12,052 bases of DNA from Rhizobium sp. (GTDB taxonomy: Bacteria; Pseudomonadota; Alphaproteobacteria; Rhizobiales; Rhizobiaceae), in the NCBI GenBank assembly GCA_003501385.1, contig DNPN01000238.1, forward strand, positions 26,487 to 38,538, read 5' to 3'. Every line of letters starts with the position of its first letter. Within the stretch, counting starts at the first letter, position 1. The translations under genes and the position numbers were made by a program. Below, one piece after another: positions 1-5,111 of the stretch. The notes beneath the pieces are model-generated. The model was not told where the DNA came from. It saw only the letters and a program-made list of their open reading frames with translations, and searched no databases.

Positions 1-681
1 CTTGGCTGGCAAGGCAAGCACACCAATCTGGTCAGCAAGGACTTTGGCTCATGGCTGTTTCTGGGCGGCCTGTTTACCACCGCCGATCTGGAGGTGGATA
101 CGCCAGAGCGTGATCATTGCGGCTCCTGTCGCGCCTGTCTGGATGCCTGCCCCACCAATGCCTTTCCAGCACCCTACAAGATGGATGCTCGACGCTGCAT
201 TTCTTACCTCACCATCGAGCATAAGGGCGTGATTGACCCAAGCTTACGCTCTGCCTTTGGCAATCGCATTTATGGCTGTGATGACTGTCTGGCGGCCTGC
301 CCGTGGAATAAATTCGCCAGTCTTTCGCGAGAGATGAAACTGCATGCGCGCAGCGATTTGCAGGCCCCTGACATTGCCTTTTTCCTGACGTTGGATGATG
401 CCGGATTTCGCGCCCATTTCAGCGGATCGCCGGTAAAACGCATTGGCCGAAACAGGTTTGTGCGCAATGTGCTGATTGCGGCGGGCAATTCCGGGATGCG
501 TGATTTTGTTGCGCTCTGCCTGCCGCTTTTGGATGATGCATCGCCAGAGGTGCGCGGCATGGCTGTGTGGGCGCTCTCCCGGCTGATGCAACCTACAGAC
601 TTGCAAAACCTCGCCCTCTATAAACAGCGCGAGATGGATGATGACGTGCGCGCAGAATGGCGTGCTGCTGGAGTAGTATAA
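1..681 (+). CDS. queG: Epoxyqueuosine reductase QueG, C-terminal part (5' end outside window)
   Basis: QueG is the cobalamin- and iron-sulfur-dependent cytoplasmic enzyme that reduces epoxyqueuosine to queuosine in tRNA, the last step of queuosine synthesis. The reading frame is open from base 1, so the start lies upstream; 226 codons remain of a protein that is about 380 residues in E. coli. Two ferredoxin-like cysteine clusters are visible: CGSCRACLDACP at fragment residues 40-51 and CDDCLAACPWN from residue 93, the expected pair of 4Fe-4S sites. After them comes a helical HEAT-like tail (PEVRGMAVWALSRL), also typical of QueG. The N-terminal cobalamin domain is not in the window. The TAA stop at 679-681 overlaps the ATG of the next gene (TAATG), so the two are probably co-transcribed and translationally coupled. 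Identification is firm from the cysteine spacing and HEAT tail. Confidence 0.95.
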   Translation, partial: LGWQGKHTNLVSKDFGSWLFLGGLFTTADLEVDTPERDHCGSCRACLDACPTNAFPAPYKMDARRCISYLTIEHKGVIDPSLRSAFGNRIYGCDDCLAACPWNKFASLSREMKLHARSDLQAPDIAFFLTLDDAGFRAHFSGSPVKRIGRNRFVRNVLIAAGNSGMRDFVALCLPLLDDASPEVRGMAVWALSRLMQPTDLQNLALYKQREMDDDVRAEWRAAGVV

Positions 682-1553
682 TGACAGTGCTGATTTTCGG
701 AGCGGGCTTTTCGGGCAAAGCCATTGGTCAAGCTTTTGTAGAAAAAGGATTTTCTGTTTTTGGTACTACCCGTTCTGCTGAAAAATCAGCGAGCCTTGCC
801 ACCCATGGCATGACGCCGCTTGTGTTTGACGGCCAGCAATTTTCCCAATGGGTTAAGGCCGCCATGTCCACCACCACCCATCTGATACAATCAATTGCGC
901 CGGGGCCTGAGGGCGATCCGCTGTTGCGGCTCACAGATGGAGATTTGAAAGCGCATATGCCCAATTTGCAGTGGGTCACTTATCTGTCCACCGTTGGCGT
1001 CTATGGTGACCATCAGGGCGCGTGGGTGGATGAGGAAAGCGCCTGCAAGCCAGTGTCGGTGCGCTCCAAAGAGCGGGTTGAGGCAGAAAATGCATGGCGA
1101 CGTGCCGCTCGAGAGACCGATGTGCCGCTGGCCATCTTGCGCCTTTCCGGCATTTACGGGCCGGGCCGCAATGGTTTGGTCAATTTGGCCCAAGGTACGG
1201 CGCGGCGGCTGGTGAAAAAAAATCAGGTGTTCAATCGTATCCGGGTGGAAGACATTGCCAGCGCCACGCTGTTTTTGGCCGAGCGCAATGCGGGCGGCAT
1301 TTTCAATATTACCGATCACGAACCCGCCCCGCCGCAGGATGTGGTGACAGAAGCAGCAAAGCTGATGGGCCTTGAGGCACCACCGGAATTGCCGTTTGAA
1401 ACCGCCGAGCTGTCGCCCATGGCGCGCTCGTTTTACGGCGAGAACAAGCGGGTCTCAAACGCCAAAATCCGCGCGCTTGGCTTTACCTTCGCCTATCCCG
1501 ATTACAGGGTTTCGCTGGCACAGCTATGGTCAACCGAGAGCTGGAATGGCTGA
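681..1553 (+). CDS. Atypical SDR-family NAD(P)-dependent oxidoreductase (YeeZ-like)
   Basis: This is a 290-residue Rossmann-fold protein of the extended/atypical short-chain dehydrogenase group. The nucleotide-binding glycine motif GAGFSGKAIG begins at residue 7, right after the first beta strand. STVGVYG (103-109) and IYGPGRN (158-164) are hallmarks of the epimerase-like SDR fold. The usual catalytic YxxxK is not present: where it is expected the sequence reads VSVRSKERVEAE, as in the E. coli YeeZ-like atypical SDRs. A classical dehydrogenase activity is therefore doubtful and the substrate is unknown. The ATG at 681 overlaps the queG stop; an in-frame TTG at 657 would extend it by eight residues but lies inside queG and would put extra residues before the Rossmann strand. 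A strong terminator starts 53 bases after the stop. Fold certain, function unknown. Confidence 0.9.
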   Translation: MTVLIFGAGFSGKAIGQAFVEKGFSVFGTTRSAEKSASLATHGMTPLVFDGQQFSQWVKAAMSTTTHLIQSIAPGPEGDPLLRLTDGDLKAHMPNLQWVTYLSTVGVYGDHQGAWVDEESACKPVSVRSKERVEAENAWRRAARETDVPLAILRLSGIYGPGRNGLVNLAQGTARRLVKKNQVFNRIRVEDIASATLFLAERNAGGIFNITDHEPAPPQDVVTEAAKLMGLEAPPELPFETAELSPMARSFYGENKRVSNAKIRALGFTFAYPDYRVSLAQLWSTESWNG

Positions 1554-1606
1554 TCCAGCGCCATAAATTTCGCACCTTACAACCCTTCGATTGCACGTCT
1601 ATTCTC

Positions 1607-1656
1607 AAATTGAGGCAAAAACCGCTGAAATATTGCGCTCATGCCTCAATTTTTTT
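1607..1656 (+). terminator. Intrinsic terminator after the queG-SDR operon
   Basis: AAATTGAGGCA (1607-1617) and TGCCTCAATTT (1642-1652) form a perfect 11-bp inverted repeat with a 24-base loop, and a run of seven T covers 1650-1656. Stem followed by a T-run is the form of a rho-independent terminator for the + strand. The loop is longer than usual, which lowers confidence a little. It lies 53 bases after the SDR stop, so it would close the queG-SDR transcript before the next gene. Confidence 0.75.
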
Positions 1657-1714
1657 CCAATTGCGGCGACTTTCAAGGCAGTTTTTTTGGGTTCGCGAAA
1701 AAATATTTTGTGAT

Positions 1715-1785
1715 CAGATTTTCAAAGCATAGTGCGCAATATTTTTGCGGTTTTCCCCTGATTTTAAACAGATTTTCTAAAATCT
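1715..1785. promoter_or_regulatory. Paired CAGATTTTC boxes, one inside a 16-bp palindrome
   Basis: CAGATTTTC occurs at 1715-1723 and again at 1769-1777, 54 bases apart start to start, close to five helical turns. The second copy is part of AGATTTT-CT-AAAATCT (1770-1785), a palindrome with perfect 7-base arms. A separate short palindrome, AATGT-A-ACATT, lies at 1828-1838. All are upstream of the RlpA-family gene in AT-rich sequence, so they could be operator sites, but AT-rich DNA also produces such symmetry by chance and no regulator is recognised. Confidence 0.25.
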
Positions 1786-1933
1786 TACCAATTCATTAAG
1801 CCTGCCAACTCATCACAAATATATCTTAATGTAACATTCCGTGATTGAATCAGGCATTTTTTTGCCATTTTTGACCACCCTTAAGCGTTCCCACGCAAAA
1901 AACGTCTCACGAAACTGAAATGGGAATGCAACT

Positions 1934-2296
1934 TTGGTATCTTTAAGCAGATCGCTTGCAACAATCGCCGCTATATCTACCCTTGTTACTTTCACACCAT
2001 GGCAAGCCTCCGCGGCAACATCCTGTGGTGGGGCATCCTGGTACGGTGATTACTCACGCACTGCTTCCGGTGAACATATGAACCCCAACAAGTTGACGGC
2101 AGCCCATAAGTACCTGCCGTTTGGCACGCAGGTCAAAGTCACCAACCGCCGCAATGGCAAAAGCGTTGTGGTGCGGATCAATGATCGCGGCCCGTTCATC
2201 AAGGGGCGTGTGCTGGATCTTTCCAAAGCCGCCGCAAGCGATCTGGACATGGTTGCCAGCGGCACCGGCAACGTTTGTTACGAATTGATTGGCTGA
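1934..2296 (+). CDS. Secreted RlpA-family double-psi beta-barrel protein
   Basis: This 120-residue protein has an N-terminal Sec-type signal peptide (hydrophobic core about residues 9-22, likely cleavage after QASA near residue 27) followed by a single RlpA-like double-psi beta-barrel domain. RlpA proteins are septal lytic transglycosylases or peptidoglycan-associated factors in the envelope. Residues matching the catalytic set known in RlpA are present: E47 (SGEHMN), H58 (TAAHKYLPFG) and D84 (RINDRGPF). Cysteines near residues 31 and 115 could form a disulfide. There is no lipobox and no SPOR domain, so it is a stand-alone soluble form much shorter than E. coli RlpA. The only sensible start is TTG at 1934, with GGGA at 1922-1925 as a weak ribosome binding site; an in-frame TGA at 1916-1918 rules out a longer form. 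Transglycosylase activity is inferred, not shown. Confidence 0.85.
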   Translation: MVSLSRSLATIAAISTLVTFTPWQASAATSCGGASWYGDYSRTASGEHMNPNKLTAAHKYLPFGTQVKVTNRRNGKSVVVRINDRGPFIKGRVLDLSKAAASDLDMVASGTGNVCYELIG

Positions 2297-2363
2297 TAAC
2301 GCTTGCTCCTGACATCATTCACCGCTACCACGCAAAGTCTGACGGGTTAACACGGAGAAGACC

Positions 2364-3650
2364 ATGCGTTTGGGCGGCCGGCTTGCAGGAGCCATTGAAG
2401 TATTGGGCGACATTGAAACACGTCGCCGTCCCGTTGCGGATTGCTTGAAGGATTGGGGCCTTGCCCATCGCTTCGCAGGCTCCGGGGATCGCGCAGCCAT
2501 CGGCAATATTGTCTATGATGCACTGCGCATGAGAGCATCCCACGCTTACATGATGGATGAAGACAGCCCGACCGCGCTGGCCTACGCCGTCTTGCTGCGC
2601 CAATGGGGCTATTCGCCGGAAAGCCTTGCCAGCGCGCTGGAGGGCGATACTTACGCGCCCACCCCGCTGACCGAGAGCCAGACCGCAGCCTTTCTGGCGC
2701 GTGATCTTGATGCAGCGCCGATGCATGTGCAGGGCGATATTCCCGATTGGGTCCAAGCCTCGTTTGAAGCTGCCTTTGGCGACAACTGGCTTTTGGAAGC
2801 AAAAGCGCTGGCCCTTCGGCCAAGCCTTGATCTGCGAGTCAACACCTTGAAGGCCAAACGCGAAAAAGTGCTGAAAGCGCTGGATCGCTCTGGTGCAAAG
2901 CCCGCCGCGATTTCACCGCTGGGTCTTCGCATCGAGGCTGGCGACGGCCCATCGCGCCTGCCAAACGTCACGGCGGAAGTGGCCTTTCAAAAAGGCTGGT
3001 TTGAAGTGCAGGATGAAGGCTCGCAGCTGGTTTCGGCTCTGGTCGAGCCAAGTGACAATGATCAGGTGCTGGATTTCTGCGCAGGTGGCGGTGGCAAGAC
3101 CTTGGCCATGGCAGCAGCCATGCACAACAAGGGGCAGGTGCATGCCTTCGATTCGGACCGCAAGCGGCTGGCACCGATTATTGAACGCTTGAAGCGCGCT
3201 GGCACCCATAATGTGCAGGTGCATGACAATATCACCGCCCTGAAAAGCCTGCTCGGCCATTTCGGCAAGGTTCTGGTGGATGCACCCTGCACGGGCACGG
3301 GCACATGGCGTCGTCGCCCCGACACCAAATGGCGTCTCACAGACCGCAGCCTGCAAGAGCGTGTGGAGCAACAACGCGAAGCCCTCAATGAAGCCGCAAC
3401 CTATGTGCGGCCCGGCGGTGAGCTGGTCTATGTGACCTGCTCGGTTCTGCCGGAAGAGAATGATCGCCAGATTGATGGCTTTTTGGAAAGCCACCCGGAC
3501 TTCAAGCCCGTTGCCATGATGGAGCGCTGGAGTGTGGTGGTGGGGGACATGGTGGTCAAACCCGTGTCTGTTAACGGCACCAGCCTGACGCTCAGCCCGG
3601 CAACCACCGGCACAGATGGTTTCTTCTTTGCTAAACTCAAGCGTGCCTGA
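2364..3650 (+). CDS. RsmB/NOP-family RNA m5C methyltransferase
   Basis: This 428-residue protein is a SAM-dependent cytosine-C5 RNA methyltransferase of the RsmB/NOP2 group, acting on rRNA in the cytoplasm. The N-terminal ~150 residues form a helical NusB-like RNA-binding region. The SAM-binding motif I is VLDFCAGGGGKT at about 235-246. Motif IV, DAPCTGTGTWRRRPD, carries C309, and motif VI, VYVTCSVLPEEND, carries C359; these are the two conserved cysteines of the family (catalysis and product release). The protein ends in GFFFAKLKRA, a typical family C-terminus. The length matches E. coli RsmB, which methylates C967 of 16S rRNA. Rhizobia can carry more than one paralogue, so I do not assign the symbol or exact target base. 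The ATG has GGAGA at 2354-2358, six bases upstream spacing. The gene is 67 bases after the RlpA-family gene. Confidence 0.93.
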   Translation: MRLGGRLAGAIEVLGDIETRRRPVADCLKDWGLAHRFAGSGDRAAIGNIVYDALRMRASHAYMMDEDSPTALAYAVLLRQWGYSPESLASALEGDTYAPTPLTESQTAAFLARDLDAAPMHVQGDIPDWVQASFEAAFGDNWLLEAKALALRPSLDLRVNTLKAKREKVLKALDRSGAKPAAISPLGLRIEAGDGPSRLPNVTAEVAFQKGWFEVQDEGSQLVSALVEPSDNDQVLDFCAGGGGKTLAMAAAMHNKGQVHAFDSDRKRLAPIIERLKRAGTHNVQVHDNITALKSLLGHFGKVLVDAPCTGTGTWRRRPDTKWRLTDRSLQERVEQQREALNEAATYVRPGGELVYVTCSVLPEENDRQIDGFLESHPDFKPVAMMERWSVVVGDMVVKPVSVNGTSLTLSPATTGTDGFFFAKLKRA

Positions 3651-3664
3651 TTGATCACGACAAT

Positions 3665-3694
3665 ATGAATACCCTCATTTTTGAGGGTATTCAT
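3665..3694. terminator. Perfect 13-bp inverted repeat after the methyltransferase gene (terminator or operator)
   Basis: ATGAATACCCTCA (3665-3677) and TGAGGGTATTCAT (3682-3694) are perfect reverse complements separated by TTTT. It begins 15 bases after the methyltransferase stop, so as RNA it would be a very stable hairpin at the end of that transcript. No T-run follows on either strand, so it is not a textbook intrinsic terminator. It lies six bases before a TTGACA box upstream of the imelysin gene, so a regulator-binding site is an alternative. Confidence 0.5.
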
Positions 3695-3700
3695 GACTAT

Positions 3701-3729
3701 TTGACACCAGTTTGTTTTTGCGCCATGAC
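3701..3729 (+). promoter_or_regulatory. Candidate promoter of the imelysin/di-heme cluster
   Basis: TTGACA at 3701-3706 is a perfect -35 box. Seventeen bases later, 3724-3729 reads CATGAC, only a weak -10 match (three of six). Transcription from here would give a leader of about 40 bases ending at the strong ribosome binding site of the first imelysin. I searched the gap by eye for a RirA-type TGA-N9-TCA or an Irr-type ICE palindrome and found neither. Confidence 0.35.
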
Positions 3730-3748
3730 AGACCATCCATCAAAGAAA

Positions 3749-3775
3749 GGTGCCGAATGGCACCAGAGGAGAGGG
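3749..3775 (+). promoter_or_regulatory. 5'-leader hairpin abutting the ribosome binding site of the first imelysin
   Basis: GGTGCC (3749-3754) and GGCACC (3759-3764) form a perfect GC-rich 6-bp stem with the loop GAAT. Straight after it comes AGAGGAGAGGG (3765-3775), a strong purine-rich Shine-Dalgarno region ending one base before ATG 3777. This site decides the start at 3777 over an in-frame ATG at 3750. The stem leaves the ribosome binding site open, so a role in mRNA stability or in keeping the leader unfolded is plausible. Confidence 0.5.
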
Positions 3776-3776
3776 C

Positions 3777-5048
3777 ATGTCACGACCATTCATGATCAGC
3801 GCCGGTCTGGCGCTGTTTGTTGCATCAACCAGTTTCGCGGCACCAGTCACCACCACGCCAGAGGCTGTTTTGACCCACTACGCCGATGTGGCGGAAGCGA
3901 AATATTCCGACTCGCTGACCACGGCAAAGACGCTGGATGCCGCCATTGATGCGCTGCTGGCCAAGCCCAGCAAAAGCACGCTCAACAAGGCCCGCACTGC
4001 TTGGATCAAGGCGCGCGTTCCCTATCAGCAATCTGAAGTCTATCGTTTTGGCAACAAGATCGTGGATGACTGGGAAGGCAAGGTCAATGCATGGCCGCTG
4101 GATGAAGGCCTGATCGATTACGTTGATAAATCCTACGGTTCTGAGAGCGATACAAACGCGCTTTACACGGCCAATGTGATTGCCAACAAGACCATCAAAA
4201 TCGACGGCAAAGAGGTTGATGCCTCCAATCTGACGCCTGATTTTCTGGCCAATACGCTGCATCAGGCAGGCAAGGTCGAGGCCAATGTGGCCACCGGCTA
4301 CCACGCCATTGAGTTTCTGCTTTGGGGTCAGGATTTGAACGGCACCGGTCCCGGCGCTGGCAACCGCCCCTATACGGATTATGACCTGAAAAATTGCACT
4401 GGCGGCAATTGCGATCGCCGCGCCCAATATCTGAAGTCGGCCTCGACACTGCTGGTGTCTGATCTTCAGGAAATGGTCGATGCGTGGAAGCCCGAAGGCG
4501 AAGCCACAAAGACATTGATGGCCGATCCCAAGGCAGGTCTTGCTGCGATTTTGACCGGCATGGGCTCGCTCTCCTATGGCGAGCTGGCTGGCGAGCGCAT
4601 GAAGCTTGGCCTGATCCTGCACGATCCAGAAGAAGAGCATGATTGCTTCTCCGACAACACCCATAACTCCCATTACTACGATGCTGCTGGCATTCGCGAA
4701 GCCTACACGGGCAAATACACCCGCGTGGATGGCACGAAAATGACCGGCCCATCGCTTTCGGATCTGGTGGTTGCCAAGGACAAGAAGCTGGACAAGGAAA
4801 TGCGCTCCAAGCTCAACACCACCATGAAGGCCATGACGGCGCTGGTGAAGCGGGCAAAGACCATTGAACATTACGACCAGATGATTGCCGAGGGCAACAA
4901 AGACGGTAACGCCACCGTACAGGCTGGCATTGATGGTCTGATTGACCAGACCAAGTCGATCCAGCGCGTTGTTGCTGCCCTTGATCTGGGTGAAGTCAAG
5001 CTGGAAGGTTCTGACAGCCTGGATAACCCAAGCAAGGTCTTCAAATAA
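3777..5048 (+). CDS. Imelysin-family (M75) periplasmic protein, IrpA-like, GxHxxE intact
   Basis: This 423-residue exported protein belongs to the imelysin/peptidase M75 family (IrpA, ICMP and EfeO relatives), helical-bundle proteins linked to iron uptake; protease activity in the family is doubtful. The signal peptide MSRPFMISAGLALFVASTSFA is cut after residue 21. The family motif GxHxxE is present as GYHAIE (174-179), followed by FLLWGQD. Other long-version motifs are DDWEGKVNAWPLDEGLIDYV and an acidic/His-rich stretch beginning HDPEEEHDCF near residue 282, both candidate metal-binding regions. NCTGGNC (206-212) could form a disulfide. The ATG at 3777 has an excellent ribosome binding site. 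It is the first gene of a cluster with a di-heme oxidoreductase, a second imelysin and a DUF1513 protein, which suggests joint work on metal in the periplasm. The substrate is inferred; family assignment is firm. Confidence 0.92.
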   Translation: MSRPFMISAGLALFVASTSFAAPVTTTPEAVLTHYADVAEAKYSDSLTTAKTLDAAIDALLAKPSKSTLNKARTAWIKARVPYQQSEVYRFGNKIVDDWEGKVNAWPLDEGLIDYVDKSYGSESDTNALYTANVIANKTIKIDGKEVDASNLTPDFLANTLHQAGKVEANVATGYHAIEFLLWGQDLNGTGPGAGNRPYTDYDLKNCTGGNCDRRAQYLKSASTLLVSDLQEMVDAWKPEGEATKTLMADPKAGLAAILTGMGSLSYGELAGERMKLGLILHDPEEEHDCFSDNTHNSHYYDAAGIREAYTGKYTRVDGTKMTGPSLSDLVVAKDKKLDKEMRSKLNTTMKAMTALVKRAKTIEHYDQMIAEGNKDGNATVQAGIDGLIDQTKSIQRVVAALDLGEVKLEGSDSLDNPSKVFK

Positions 5049-5056
5049 GCATGATC

Positions 5057-5091
5057 ATGGCCGCTGCCCTTGGCTGGGTAGCGGCCATTTT
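5057..5091 (+). terminator. Strong hairpin with short U-tract between imelysin 1 and the di-heme gene
   Basis: TGGCCGCTGCCC (5058-5069) pairs with GGGTAGCGGCCA (5076-5087): twelve pairs with one G-U wobble and a six-base loop TTGGCT, extended by A5057-T5088, then TTTT at 5088-5091. This has the form of an intrinsic terminator. It starts eight bases after the imelysin stop and ends eight bases before the next ATG, so it more likely acts as a partial terminator or mRNA 3'-end stabiliser within the cluster than as a full stop. Confidence 0.7.
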
Positions 5092-5095
5092 GCAT

Positions 5096-5111
5096 AAGGA
5101 TGCCCGTTTTG
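5096..5111 (+). promoter_or_regulatory. Ribosome binding site that may favour a TTG start for the di-heme gene
   Basis: The only Shine-Dalgarno-like run before this gene is AAGGA at 5096-5100. It overlaps the ATG at 5100, so it cannot serve that codon. It lies eight bases before an in-frame TTG at 5109-5111, an ideal spacing. Starting at 5109 would remove three residues and leave a signal peptide beginning MRRIS. Confidence 0.45.

Larger units (their letters stand above)
1554..1933. other. AT-rich intergenic gap with no supported gene
   Basis: These 380 bases separate the SDR gene from the RlpA-family gene. They are clearly richer in A and T than the genes around them, and no reading frame here resembles a protein. 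They hold the terminator at 1607-1656 and, further on, small symmetric elements listed separately. The promoter of the RlpA-family gene should lie here. TATATC at 1820-1825 has only a poor upstream box, and TTGACC at 1871-1876 has no convincing -10, so I do not call either one. Confidence 0.6.

Noticed and set aside
1526..1732. 68-codon frame spanning the SDR end and the terminator
   Set aside because: It crosses a strong intrinsic terminator, has no ribosome binding site or protein-like pattern.
1853..1866. GGCA-T-run-TGCC as a second terminator before the RlpA-family gene
   Set aside because: Only a four-base stem, not followed by a clean T-run beyond the loop; it could not terminate reliably.
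3651..3776. Iron-box (RirA IRO or Irr ICE) upstream of the imelysin cluster
   Set aside because: Checked each TGA for TGA-N9-TCA and looked for the TTTAGAA-type palindrome; no match was found.
3665..3949. Small + strand frame starting in the palindrome and running into imelysin 1
   Set aside because: It overlaps the imelysin gene in another frame, has no ribosome binding site, and its start is just one arm of the inverted repeat.
3825..4871. Minus-strand open frame of 348 codons opposite imelysin 1
   Set aside because: Composition is that of a shadow frame, and the + strand gene has a strong ribosome binding site, signal peptide and family motifs.
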